DNA of 32,741 nucleotides from Silvanigrellales bacterium. Its GTDB lineage: Bacteria; Bdellovibrionota_B; Oligoflexia; Silvanigrellales; Silvanigrellaceae. The notes beneath the pieces are model-generated. The model saw nothing but the letters and a program-made list of their open reading frames with translations. It did no database searches and was not told the DNA's origin. The DNA lies in contig JADCJN010000082.1 of the NCBI GenBank assembly GCA_020247005.1, positions 1 to 32,741 of the forward strand, read 5' to 3'. The position numbers and the translations under genes are program-made. Positions 8,414 through 17,070 of the stretch are shown here, piece by piece (the first letter of the stretch is position 1; every line of letters begins with the position of its first letter).

Positions 8414-9343
8414 TTACTTTTCTCCATCTGCCGAAGGGGATGTTGCCTGGTGCGTGCTGTCGTCACTTCTCGGGCCTTGGTCGCCCATGGCCTCACGCAG
8501 GCGCTTGGCACGCCTCGCTTCTATGAAACGAAGCGCCAATATGGAAATTTCCACCATGCCGTAGAGCGGCAAGGAAACAATGACCTGGCTCATGACGTCG
8601 GGAGGCGACACGACGGCGCCCACAATAAAGCTCCCCAGAATGACGATGCGCCTGTTCTTCGAAAGCATGGCCGAGTTCAAAATCCCCACCATGCCAAGCA
8701 GGCTCAAAATCACCGGCACTTCGAAAATGATGCCGAAGATCATGACCATCATGGAAAGACTGCTGAAATAGTTTTCGAACGAAAGTGTGACTTTCACGTC
8801 GAAATCGGCAGCCCAGTCAAGAGTATTGCCAAGAAACGCAGGAACAATGACAAGAAAGCCAAAAGTGATGCCGGCATAGAAAAGTCCTATGCTCGACGCT
8901 ACGAAAGGAACAGCAAGTTTCTTTTCATGATCGTAAAGCGCCGGAGAAACGAACCGCCACAATTCACGCACCATGAAGGGGGCCGCAAGAATCAGAGCCA
9001 CCACGAAGCACACCTTGAAATTCATCATGATGACTTCGAACATGTCGAGCGACACGAGGCTCGGGTCGAGCTTCTTTGCTATCATGTACTCTTCATAAGG
9101 TTGCCGCAGGAACTTGATGAGTGGCTTCATGAAAGCAAGCGACAGAATGACAAATGCCATGAACCAAAGAAGCGCGCGCACGAGGTGCTTTCGCAACTCC
9201 ACGACGTGCGACACAAGGCTCATTTCTCCGCCGGGCGCTCCCCCACTGGCTGTTGACGCGAGCACTTGCCGGCCCGCCTTGGCCCGCATGCCTTTGTTGA
9301 ACAGGGACGACAAGGTGAGGGAAAGCGTCTTGAGTGGATTCAA
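8414..9343 (-). CDS. tatC: Sec-independent (twin-arginine) translocase subunit TatC
   Basis: 309 residues. TatC is the multispanning inner-membrane receptor for twin-arginine signal peptides. Family marks are clear: the cytoplasmic N-terminal segment MSLVSHVVELRKHLVRALL, the loop LWRFVSPALYDHEKK, six hydrophobic spans, and the SPPD-x-x-SQ segment before the last spans. The likely start is a TTG at 9343, two bases after the polA stop and ten bases behind a GGAGG, which suggests coupling to polA. This places about 40 extra residues, partly basic and Gly/Ala-rich, before the usual beginning of the family; an ATG at 9289 has no good ribosome site. The C-terminal tail is charged. No tatA or tatB is present in the window. 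Confidence 0.93.
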   Translation of the reverse strand: MNPLKTLSLTLSSLFNKGMRAKAGRQVLASTASGGAPGGEMSLVSHVVELRKHLVRALLWFMAFVILSLAFMKPLIKFLRQPYEEYMIAKKLDPSLVSLDMFEVIMMNFKVCFVVALILAAPFMVRELWRFVSPALYDHEKKLAVPFVASSIGLFYAGITFGFLVIVPAFLGNTLDWAADFDVKVTLSFENYFSSLSMMVMIFGIIFEVPVILSLLGMVGILNSAMLSKNRRIVILGSFIVGAVVSPPDVMSQVIVSLPLYGMVEISILALRFIEARRAKRLREAMGDQGPRSDDSTHQATSPSADGEK

Positions 9344-9345
9344 AC

Positions 9346-12300
9346 CTATTTGGCCTCCAACCAGTTCCTGCCTTGCGAGACCTCAACGAGAAGCGGAATC
9401 GAGAAGTCTACCGCACCTTCGAGCGCCTTGCGCACAAGACGAGAGACCTCCTCCGCTTCTGTTCGCGGCCCTTCCAAAACAAGTTCATCGTGTACCTGCA
9501 AAAGAATGCGCGTGCGGTAACCACCCGCCACGAGGGCCTTGTGGGCTCGGAGCATGCCGAGCTTCATGATATCAGCCGCGGTGCCCTGAATGGGAGAGTT
9601 GATGGCCACATTTTCGGCGGCTTTGGTTTCCGCGGGATTCATCCCACCCCGAAGATTCACGGGACGCCTTCTGCCGAAGAAGGTGGCAACATAACCCTTT
9701 TCGTAGGCCTCCACTTTCTTGGCGTCCAGAAATTCGCGCACTTTCGCGAAGTTCATGAAGTACTTTTCGATGAAACTCTTGGCTTCTGCTTGGGAAATCT
9801 TCCTTTCGCGTGCAAGCCGCTGCGCCCCCATGCCGTAAATAATGCCGAAATTGATGGCTTTCGCGCCTGCTCGCTCTTCGGGTGTCACCTCGCCTGGCTC
9901 TTTGCCCAGTATCTTCGCGGCCGTTTCCCTATGAATATCGGCGCCTTTCTGAAAGGCCTCCAACATGTTGGGATCTTGGGCGAGGTGCGCCAGCACCCGG
10001 AGTTCCACTTGGGAGTAGTCGGCCGAAATGATGCAATTGGACTCCGCGGTTGCGCAGAAGGCCTTGCGCACCTTTTTGCCCAGCGGCGTGCGAACGGGGA
10101 TGTTCTGAAGGTTCGGATCGTTGCTTGAAAGGCGTCCCGTTGCCGTGCCAATTTGGTTGAAATGGGTGTGAATGCGCCCTGTCGAAGACTTCACCAATTG
10201 CGGAAGCACAAGAATGTAGGTGCCCAGGAGTTTTGAAAGTTCTCGGTACTCAAGCACCAAGGCCACAACAGGGTGCGCAGCAAATTGCTCGAGGACAGCG
10301 GCATCGGTTTTGTAGCCAAGGCTGGTTTTAGCCAGTTTCCCTTTAAAACCGACACTTTCATGCACCTTCAAAGTTTCAAATAGCACACTGCCGAGCTGCT
10401 TCGGGCTTGCCAGGTTGAACGGTGTTCCCGCGACGCGGTGCACCTCTTGTTCAATGGAGGTGAGGCGCTCTTGCACCTCGCCGGCATATTCAGCCAGGTA
10501 GTTGCTGTCGATATGGACACCCGCGCGTTCCATGTCCACAAGCAATCGCAAAAGCGGCATCTCCATATCCCAAAACAGCCCTTGCGCCTCTTTTCCGGTG
10601 TCGGAGTCATTGAGGAGCGGCAAAAGCCGATTCCAAAGACGCAAACACGCGTCCACATCTTCCGACGCGTACTCAGCAATTTCAACAAGGGGCACTTCGA
10701 GCATGGTGGAGCGGCCTGTTTCTTTGCCTATGAGCGCCGACGTCGGAATTTTCTTCAAACCGAAATGACGCAGCGTCAGCGCGTCGAGGCCATACCCCCC
10801 TCCCATTCCACCGGCCGACACGCTGAAGCTGGGTTCAAGCAGCCAGCTCGCCACCATGGTGTCGGCCACACGCGCACCCCCCAAGGAGACACCCACGTTG
10901 CACAGCATGTGCGCGTCAAATTTGAGGTTGTGGGCCACCAACACGCCCGTTCGAGCGTGGAGGGCGTCACGCAGGCCTGCCCACGCTTCCTCGGCACTGA
11001 ATTCGGCATCGCTTGCTCGCCCCGACAGCGCACCCGCCTTCAGGTGAACATCGTGCGCAGGAACATAAACACCCGTGCCTTCTTCAAAAGACACCGAAAA
11101 GCCGATGGGCCGATTGTCAATGACATCTAACCCCGTTGTTTCGGTATCAAACGCGAATGCGCTGGTTTGGGGTGAAGCGATGCGCGCAAGAACCGCCTGA
11201 AGGGCGCTGCGAGTCGTCACGACGTCGTATTTTCGGGCTCCCCATGCGGCAAGGTTGTCTTCCTGGGTGCTCGCGGTGTGGCCATGCGCCTGAGCCACGC
11301 CGTTGACGTCGGGAGAGCTTTCGCTGTTCCCTTCACTCTCGAGCGCATTTCCGAAGAGGTCGTAAGCTGGCGTGCGCACGGCTTTGGGGGCGGCCACCTC
11401 CCGAGCCGTGGCGGCAAGGTGAGCCGCTTGAGGCCAGGCCTCTGAACGGGGAGAGCCTCCGTCCAAACCACGCAACAACGAAGGCATCTTCAACGCCGAC
11501 AGCGCCTGCCGCACGCCAGGCTCCGTGCAAAAGCGCACCCAGTCGTAACGAAGGTCTTCTTCGCTCGCTTTCAAAGGAACATCGACGTCGATGGTCACAA
11601 GCTCTTTCGAAAGGTGGGCTTCCGCTCTGTGGGTTTCCAATAGCCCTCGCAAGCGCACGTTCGAAATTTTTTCGAGGTTCGCATACACGCCCTCCAAGGA
11701 GCCAAATTCTTGGATGAGTTTCGCAGCACCTTTCTCACCGATGCCCTTCACACCGGGCACGTTGTCGACCTTGTCGCCCATGATGGCAAGAACATCGACA
11801 ACCTGCTCCGGTGGGACGCCAAAGTAGTCTTTCACGGCCTCGCGTTCCAAAAGAACATAATCGTCGCCCGACTTCAGCGAAAAGATGCGGACGTTGCCGC
11901 CCACAAGCTGCATGAAGTCTTTGTCGGAGGATACGATATAGACCTCTCCGTGCGATGCGAAGCGCAGTGCCAAAGTGCCAAGAACATCGTCGCCTTCAAA
12001 ACGTTCTTTGCTGAAACAGGGCACGGCACATTGGTCGAGAATGCTTTTGATCAGGGGAATTTGTTCCAAAAGCTCGGGTGGCGTTTCCGAACGTGTTCCC
12101 TTGTAAGCAGGAAACATTTCGTGCCGGAATGTGGGGCCACGGAGGTCCCAGGTCACCGCGAAATGCGTGGCTCCCTGTTCCTTCAAGATCTTCTGCACGA
12201 TGCGCAAAAATCCGTAGACGGCTCCAATGGGCTTGCCTTCGGGCGAAGTCAGGTTCGCTCGCCCCATGGCATAGAAAGAACGGAACAGGAGCGCCATTCC

Positions 12301-12375
12301 GTCGACAAGGTAGAGTTTAGGCTTGAGGTCGGACGCCGAGGCGGGCTTGTCGCCCGCGTCTTTGGGTGCGGTCAT
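9346..12375 (-). CDS. polA: DNA polymerase I
   Basis: 1009 residues from the ATG at 12375, with AGGAG about 11 bases upstream. All three parts are present. The 5' nuclease spans about 18-300 (YLVDGMALLFRSFYA, FEGDDVLGT, SSDKDFMQLV, GDKVDNVPGVKGIGEK). The 3'-5' proofreading domain appears active: Asp410 and Glu412 in FDTETT, Asn483 and Asp487 in AHNLKFD, and YASEDVDA near 570. The polymerase domain has motif A SADYSQVELR (Asp786), motif B RAGAKAINFGIIYG and motif C QVHDELVLE (His962, Asp963). An Ala/Ser-rich linker of about 80 residues between the nuclease and the proofreading domain accounts for the greater length compared with E. coli (928). The enzyme fills gaps and removes primers. It sits in one block with tatC and the lipoprotein downstream. 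Confidence 0.98.
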   Translation of the reverse strand: MTAPKDAGDKPASASDLKPKLYLVDGMALLFRSFYAMGRANLTSPEGKPIGAVYGFLRIVQKILKEQGATHFAVTWDLRGPTFRHEMFPAYKGTRSETPPELLEQIPLIKSILDQCAVPCFSKERFEGDDVLGTLALRFASHGEVYIVSSDKDFMQLVGGNVRIFSLKSGDDYVLLEREAVKDYFGVPPEQVVDVLAIMGDKVDNVPGVKGIGEKGAAKLIQEFGSLEGVYANLEKISNVRLRGLLETHRAEAHLSKELVTIDVDVPLKASEEDLRYDWVRFCTEPGVRQALSALKMPSLLRGLDGGSPRSEAWPQAAHLAATAREVAAPKAVRTPAYDLFGNALESEGNSESSPDVNGVAQAHGHTASTQEDNLAAWGARKYDVVTTRSALQAVLARIASPQTSAFAFDTETTGLDVIDNRPIGFSVSFEEGTGVYVPAHDVHLKAGALSGRASDAEFSAEEAWAGLRDALHARTGVLVAHNLKFDAHMLCNVGVSLGGARVADTMVASWLLEPSFSVSAGGMGGGYGLDALTLRHFGLKKIPTSALIGKETGRSTMLEVPLVEIAEYASEDVDACLRLWNRLLPLLNDSDTGKEAQGLFWDMEMPLLRLLVDMERAGVHIDSNYLAEYAGEVQERLTSIEQEVHRVAGTPFNLASPKQLGSVLFETLKVHESVGFKGKLAKTSLGYKTDAAVLEQFAAHPVVALVLEYRELSKLLGTYILVLPQLVKSSTGRIHTHFNQIGTATGRLSSNDPNLQNIPVRTPLGKKVRKAFCATAESNCIISADYSQVELRVLAHLAQDPNMLEAFQKGADIHRETAAKILGKEPGEVTPEERAGAKAINFGIIYGMGAQRLARERKISQAEAKSFIEKYFMNFAKVREFLDAKKVEAYEKGYVATFFGRRRPVNLRGGMNPAETKAAENVAINSPIQGTAADIMKLGMLRAHKALVAGGYRTRILLQVHDELVLEGPRTEAEEVSRLVRKALEGAVDFSIPLLVEVSQGRNWLEAK

Positions 12376-12447
12376 GTGCGAGACTCTCCTGCGGTTCGGG
12401 CGCCCCGAAGTCTGCCCCAAGCCGAAAGATCCCACAACCACGCCTCG

Positions 12448-12861
12448 TCAGCGCGCTCGGAGCGAAAATCCAGAATCGATAGCCAGACGCTCCGTGGGCA
12501 TGCACACCGTCCCTTCGGGCTGTGCCAAGACCTGATCGGTGCTTGAGGTTTGGTTGAGCACGTATGTTTTGTTGGCCAAATCGACGCTCACGTGGCACGC
12601 GCCGCTGTAGTTCGGGTCGGGCCGGAAGCCAGGCAAATCGACTGTTTCGAGGCGCTCAGGCACGGGCGCCACAGGCGTCCGCACAACCACCTGCTGCTGG
12701 GGCAGCACGCTCACCCAGCGATCGTCGAGTTTGTAAAGCGTCGCACCGGGGCCTTGAGTGTCACCTTGCGCGATGCCCGAGAACATCGCAGCTCCCAGCA
12801 ACGGGAGGGCGAATGCGCGTGCCCAGGCGAATTTCGCTTGTGGCGAGAGGAGCGTCTTCAT
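12448..12861 (-). CDS. Small secreted protein of unknown function
   Basis: 137 residues from the ATG at 12861, with GAGG six bases upstream. Another ATG at 12873 has a poorer site. A signal peptide is apparent: basic N-terminus MKTLLSPQAKFAWAR, hydrophobic core ALPLLGAAMFSGIA, and likely cleavage near AQG-DTQ. The mature part of about 105 residues contains two cysteines (SGACH and GTVCM) that could form a disulfide, and a Val/Pro-rich strand region. No family was recognised. The gene lies 72 bases upstream of polA on the same strand and may share its transcript. Confidence 0.65.
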   Translation of the reverse strand: MKTLLSPQAKFAWARAFALPLLGAAMFSGIAQGDTQGPGATLYKLDDRWVSVLPQQQVVVRTPVAPVPERLETVDLPGFRPDPNYSGACHVSVDLANKTYVLNQTSSTDQVLAQPEGTVCMPTERLAIDSGFSLRAR

Positions 12862-13017
12862 GTTCGGCCTCATTGGGATGACAGGTGAGAAGGACTCACG
12901 GAAACAGGGGGTCACCTTTTTTAAGAAGTGGCACCCCATTCCCTTCTTCAAACCTACCCACGACACCGCATGCCGGCCACACAATCACAACGAAAAACCA
13001 GACAATCGGAATGCTCC

Positions 13018-14502
13018 TCAGGCTTCCGCACGCGGAAGGGCTGGCCGCAACAAGGGAAAGAGGACAGTGTCTTTGATGTTCTCGCAACCGCACAGAACCA
13101 TCGTGAGCCTGTCGATGCCGATGCCCACACCGCAAATGGGCGGAAAACCATGCTCCATGGCGGCAAGAAATTCTTCGTCGAGTGGCATGGTTTCATCATC
13201 GCCGGCGTCTCGCGCCGTCATCTGCTCTTCGAACCGTTCGCGCTGATCGATAGGGTCGACGAGCTCGGAATAAGCCTTGACGATTTCCACTCCCGCAACA
13301 AGGAACTGGAACATGTCGACGTAGTCGCCGTCCTCTGCGTTCCGTCGGGCAAGCGGGGCCATGTCGGCGGGGTAGCGCTGAATGAAGCACGGCTGAGTCA
13401 GCTTAGGACGCGTGACTTTTTTATACAGCGTGTCGACGATATTCGCCCAGTTCATGGTTCCGACGTCTTCGAGCTCGATGCCTTTCGCTTTGATTTCTGC
13501 CAGCAAACCTTCCCGCGTCCGCAGGGTGCGGATGTCGATGCCGCAGTCGGCCTTCAGAAGGTCGCAGTAGTCGTACACAGGCCATTCGCCGCCAAAGTCG
13601 ATGTCTTTTCCCTGCAAAGTGACTTGCGCAGAACCAAAGACATTGGAAATGAGGGATCGAAACATGTCGGCGATGAAGCCACGCATGCGCTCGGCATTCC
13701 AGTAGGCCGCATAGAACTCCAGCATGGTGAAGTCTTGGAGGTGGGTGGCCGAGATACCCTCGTTTCGAAAGCAGCGCGCGAATTCATAGACCTTGTCGAG
13801 CCCAGCGCCAATGCAACGCTTCAGGTAAGTTTCGGGCGCGATGCGCAACACGAGCGGAATGTCGAGTGCGTTATGGTGTGTGTTGAAAGGACGCGCGAGC
13901 GCGCCAGACTGAAGAGTTTGAAGCACCGGCGTCTCTACTTCCAGGAAGCCATCGCTTTCCAGGAATTGACGCAACGCTTTCACCAACTGCACGCGCTTTT
14001 GGAACACCGCGCGAGAGTCTTGCGACATGATAATGTCAAGGTAACGCTGGCGGTAACGGGTTTCGATGTCCTCGACCCCGTGAAATTTGTCGGGCAGCGT
14101 GCGCAGGCATTTGTTCAGGAGCGTGTACCCCTCGGCCCGCAAAGTGAGTTCGCCTGTTTTGGTGACGAACAATTCACCCTCGGCGCCAATGAAGTCGCCC
14201 ACCGAAACCTCTTCCACGAACCTGTCGAACACCTCGGGGGCCTCGGGCGTCTTGCGCACGCACACCTGTATTTTTCCGGTGAAGTCGTACAGGTGGGCAA
14301 AAAGAATTTTCCCCATGGTCCGCATGCCCACCACCCGGCCTGCAAGGCGCAGGCCTGTTTTGCCCTCGGGCAAAGCCAAAGCCTCGGCGGCCGTATGCGT
14401 CTTCGCGTACGCATCCGCGAAGCGCTTCTGCTCACGGAATTCGAGGAATTTGGCTTTTTTGATTTCGAAGACGCTCAGCTTGTCCGCTTGAACTTCCTGC
14501 AT
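13018..14502 (-). CDS. lysS: Lysyl-tRNA synthetase, class II
   Basis: 494 residues from the ATG at 14502 with AAGGGG five bases upstream. The enzyme charges tRNA-Lys in the cytoplasm. An OB-fold anticodon-binding domain (about 50-150, RLAGRVVGMRTMGKILFAHL) precedes the class II catalytic core. Motif 2 is FRNEGISATHLQDFTMLEFY and motif 3 is GVGIGIDRLTMVL. The RYRQRYLDII, PFNTHHNALD and RIAPETYLKR blocks are standard for bacterial LysS, and the length is typical. It begins 39 bases after the stop of the metal-transport permease on the same strand, so read-through from that operon is possible. Confidence 0.97.
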   Translation of the reverse strand: MQEVQADKLSVFEIKKAKFLEFREQKRFADAYAKTHTAAEALALPEGKTGLRLAGRVVGMRTMGKILFAHLYDFTGKIQVCVRKTPEAPEVFDRFVEEVSVGDFIGAEGELFVTKTGELTLRAEGYTLLNKCLRTLPDKFHGVEDIETRYRQRYLDIIMSQDSRAVFQKRVQLVKALRQFLESDGFLEVETPVLQTLQSGALARPFNTHHNALDIPLVLRIAPETYLKRCIGAGLDKVYEFARCFRNEGISATHLQDFTMLEFYAAYWNAERMRGFIADMFRSLISNVFGSAQVTLQGKDIDFGGEWPVYDYCDLLKADCGIDIRTLRTREGLLAEIKAKGIELEDVGTMNWANIVDTLYKKVTRPKLTQPCFIQRYPADMAPLARRNAEDGDYVDMFQFLVAGVEIVKAYSELVDPIDQRERFEEQMTARDAGDDETMPLDEEFLAAMEHGFPPICGVGIGIDRLTMVLCGCENIKDTVLFPLLRPALPRAEA

Positions 14503-14541
14503 GACGACCCCTTTTTTACGTGGCCGCTGCTATAGCACGGT

Positions 14542-15375
14542 TCAGGCCGACTTTGCGAATGCGGCCTTCGCGCACACGGCGGCGGCCCCGACAAGAACAA
14601 TGGTGCTTCCCACAGGCCAATCGAACTGAAATGCGAGCAAGAGCCCGACAATCGACATCAAAGTGCTCACACCGATGGTGGCGGGCGAGAAAAACGAACG
14701 CGGCGATGTGAGCAATGCCGGAATGGCGAGGAGGGCGGAAATCAAAAGACCACCCACGGCGAACATCCCCGAAAGCACAACAAACGTCGTGAGAATGGGG
14801 AAGAGCCGTTCCACAGCCACGACCCGAAACCCCGCAATGGCGGCGAATTCAGGGTCGGCCCCCCAAGCGTCCCAGTCCCGGCGCAAAAAGGCGATGGAGG
14901 CCAGAGTCACGACATTCACCACCCCAAGGGTGATGGCGTCGCTCCACTCCAGTGTCAGAACGTCGCCAAAAAGAATGTCGTGGAGGTCGACTCGGGTGCC
15001 CGACAAGCGCGACACAGCAACCACTCCAGATGCAAAAAACGCGGTGAGAGTGACCACTGCCGCGGCGTCGGGCGGGATGCGCAAACGGCGCTCGAGAACT
15101 CCAAGAAGGAGATTCCCCAAGAATCCGCTGATGGCGGCTCCGAAAAGAAGGCTCGCCCACAAGGGAATGCCATAGGCACGAGACGCCAGGTAACCGACAA
15201 TGACCCCTGGAAAAACGAGGTGCGCGAGGGTGTCTCCGAGGTAGGAGCGTTGCTTCAGAACGATGGCTGGCGAGAGAGTGCCGCACAAAACACCCACCAA
15301 AAAGGTGCTGACCGCGGCAATTTGCGCGAACTCATAACTTCCCAAGTTGTCGACCAGCACGAGTCCAGTGGTCAT
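14542..15375 (-). CDS. Metal (zinc/manganese-type) ABC transporter permease, ZnuB-like
   Basis: 277 residues from the ATG at 15375, which overlaps the TGA of the ATPase gene (ATGA). An upstream in-frame GTG at 15420 would run 49 bases into the ATPase gene and is less likely. The product is a polytopic inner-membrane protein of the ABC-3 family with about eight hydrophobic segments. Family marks include SYLGDTLAHLVFPGVIVGYL near residue 45, and the late LTTFVVLSGMFAVGGLLISALLAIPALL run, where the equivalent segment of ZnuB and MntB also lies. It forms the channel of the transporter with the ATPase and binding protein encoded just upstream. The ion cannot be fixed from sequence; zinc is favoured by the neighbours. 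Confidence 0.9.
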   Translation of the reverse strand: MTTGLVLVDNLGSYEFAQIAAVSTFLVGVLCGTLSPAIVLKQRSYLGDTLAHLVFPGVIVGYLASRAYGIPLWASLLFGAAISGFLGNLLLGVLERRLRIPPDAAAVVTLTAFFASGVVAVSRLSGTRVDLHDILFGDVLTLEWSDAITLGVVNVVTLASIAFLRRDWDAWGADPEFAAIAGFRVVAVERLFPILTTFVVLSGMFAVGGLLISALLAIPALLTSPRSFFSPATIGVSTLMSIVGLLLAFQFDWPVGSTIVLVGAAAVCAKAAFAKSA

Positions 15376-16085
15376 GCCGGACAACACGTGGGCGTGAGCT
15401 CTTCGAAAGTTACCGAACACACTTCACGGTTGTGTCCGCGGTGAAACGAGAGTTTTCCGGAAAGGTGACCTGCATAAGGCTCGAAGTGATGGTCGACCAT
15501 CACAACGCACACCCCCCCGCCATGGGCCAGTGCATGGAGGCTGTCCATAAGGAGCTGCTGGCAACAGGTGTCGAGGCTTGCCAGAGGCTCGTCGAGAAAA
15601 AGAATGCGAGGGTGGCTGGCGGTGGCACGCGCCACCATGGCACGGGTCTTCTGACCGCCCGACAACACGTGGAAGCTGCGGTCGGCGTCGGCCTCAAGCT
15701 GCCAAACGCCAAGAAGATGCGACACACGCGCCTCACGGGCCTGCTCGGCCACAGGGTCGCCCTGTGCCACCGGACCAAAGCCCTGGCGCACGAAGTCACG
15801 CACCGTGAGATGGAAATAATGATTCACCTTGTGGAACTGGGGCACATAGCCCAGCCCTTCGGAAATGGAGTGCACGCGTCCAGGAGCACGCCCATACAAG
15901 GAAACACGCCCCCCACGAGGCTGTTGCAGGCCAAGCCAGGTGCGCAACAGCGTGGACTTGCCGCTCCCGTTAGGCCCCTGAATAGCGAAGACGCCCGGAG
16001 TTTCAAGCCTTCCGGAAAACGGCAAATTCAAGGGTTCGCGCCCCTTGTAACCGCACACCAAATTTTCCCATTCGACGACGGCCAT
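15372..16085 (-). CDS. Metal ABC transporter ATP-binding protein, ZnuC-like
   Basis: 237 residues from the ATG at 16085; GAGGGG lies five bases upstream, whereas a TTG at 16103 has none. It is a complete ABC ATPase: Walker A GPNGSGKST, Q-loop region LGYVPQFHKVNH, signature LSGGQKTR, Walker B RILFLDEPLASLD and the switch His in MVDHH. The VPQ segment and overall length are typical of the ZnuC/MntB-type ATPases that pair with ABC-3 permeases. It lies between the binding protein (39 bases upstream) and the permease, which it overlaps by four bases. It powers uptake of the metal ion delivered by the periplasmic protein. Confidence 0.92.
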   Translation of the reverse strand: MAVVEWENLVCGYKGREPLNLPFSGRLETPGVFAIQGPNGSGKSTLLRTWLGLQQPRGGRVSLYGRAPGRVHSISEGLGYVPQFHKVNHYFHLTVRDFVRQGFGPVAQGDPVAEQAREARVSHLLGVWQLEADADRSFHVLSGGQKTRAMVARATASHPRILFLDEPLASLDTCCQQLLMDSLHALAHGGGVCVVMVDHHFEPYAGHLSGKLSFHRGHNREVCSVTFEELTPTCCPA

Positions 16086-16124
16086 CGTGCCCCTCGTTCC
16101 CAAAAATCCGCTTGCCGTGGTTCT

Positions 16125-17066
16125 TCACTTCAACGCGGAGACGACCGTTTCCACGTTTTTGCGCCAAAGGGCAAGAGTTGTCTCGGCACCCGAGCCCGGC
16201 TCCCCCAAACCGTCGGCGGCAAGACTGCCCCCCAAACGAACACCCGCTTCTTTGGCAACGCGTTCCATGGTGCGTGCAGGCACGGAAGCCTCCAGGAACA
16301 CAGCCTTCGCTCCGCTCTTCTTCACGCCGTCGATGACAGCACGCAAGCGCGCAGGCGTGGGCGACGCCTCCGTGGAAAGTCCCTGCACAGCCAAGACCCG
16401 AAAGCCGAAGGCCTCGGCAAAGTAACCGAAGGCGTCGTGATTGGTGGCCAACCAGCGTTTTGGCTCCGGCAAGCTCGTTGCAACGAGCGCCTTCAAAGCG
16501 TCCACCTCTTTTTTCACGGCAGCCTCGAAGAGTTCATGGCAAGCCATGAACTCCGATGCCCTGGCAGGCAAAACAGCCCCAAGCCGTTGCGCCAAGCGTC
16601 GGCTTGCCTCCACGGTGAGTGCGGGGGAATGCCAAATGTGGGGGTCGTTCCCTTTGAGGGCGAGGCCTTCCGCCAGAGCAAAGGCGGCGTCATTCGCGCC
16701 TCGTTTCCCTGCCCGAATCCGCTTGGGGAGCCAGGTTTCAAAACCGGGGTGCACGAAAAGAAACAAACTCGCAGACGCCATGCGCGCCCTATCAGCCGGA
16801 AGCGGGGAGTAGCCATGGGGGTCTTTTCCGGCGGGTACGATGGTTTCGACTGCGGGGGGAGCCTCCCTGCAAGACAACACTCGAACGAGGTCGGCGGCGT
16901 AGGGAACAGACGCAACGATGCTTGACCCCTTCTCTTGGCCAGAACCCTGGGCCAAAACAGGCGAACCCACAAAAAAGAAGGCAGCCACAAGGGGAAACCC
17001 GAGCCGAAACAAAAGAGAAAAAAAAGAAGGAAACGAGAGAAAGGAAGAAACAAAGGAAGAAGGCAC
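16125..17066 (-). CDS. Periplasmic metal-binding protein of ABC transporter, ZnuA-like
   Basis: 313 residues from a GTG at 17066, four bases after the stop of the upstream permease, with AAGGA nine bases ahead. It belongs to the cluster A-I metal solute-binding proteins. The metal ligands can be placed: His84 (GKDPHGYSP), His143 (NDPHIWHSP), His210 (TNHDAFGYF) and an acidic residue, Asp285 (AADGLGEPG). Three histidines with a carboxylate fit zinc or manganese. The His-rich loop of classical ZnuA is absent. The N-terminus is unusual: about 20 Ser/Phe residues without positive charge come before the R-x-G-F-P hydrophobic core and the cleavage site near VLA-QG. They are encoded by a nearly pure pyrimidine tract. 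Confidence 0.9.
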   Translation of the reverse strand: MPSSFVSSFLSFPSFFSLLFRLGFPLVAAFFFVGSPVLAQGSGQEKGSSIVASVPYAADLVRVLSCREAPPAVETIVPAGKDPHGYSPLPADRARMASASLFLFVHPGFETWLPKRIRAGKRGANDAAFALAEGLALKGNDPHIWHSPALTVEASRRLAQRLGAVLPARASEFMACHELFEAAVKKEVDALKALVATSLPEPKRWLATNHDAFGYFAEAFGFRVLAVQGLSTEASPTPARLRAVIDGVKKSGAKAVFLEASVPARTMERVAKEAGVRLGGSLAADGLGEPGSGAETTLALWRKNVETVVSALK

Positions 17067-17070
17067 GAAT

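Noticed and set aside
12923-12948. Short inverted repeat AAGAAG/CTTCTT upstream of the small secreted gene, considered as a terminator
   Set aside because: The stem is six bases with a long loop and no T run on the coding strand.
12928-14535. Long plus-strand open frame opposite lysS
   Set aside because: lysS is certain from its class II motifs. The opposite frame is open only because of biased codon third positions.
14528-14537. Perfect ten-base palindrome TGCTATAGCA between the permease gene and lysS
   Set aside because: It has no loop, no long stem and no T run on the minus strand, so it is not a terminator, and it matches no known operator.
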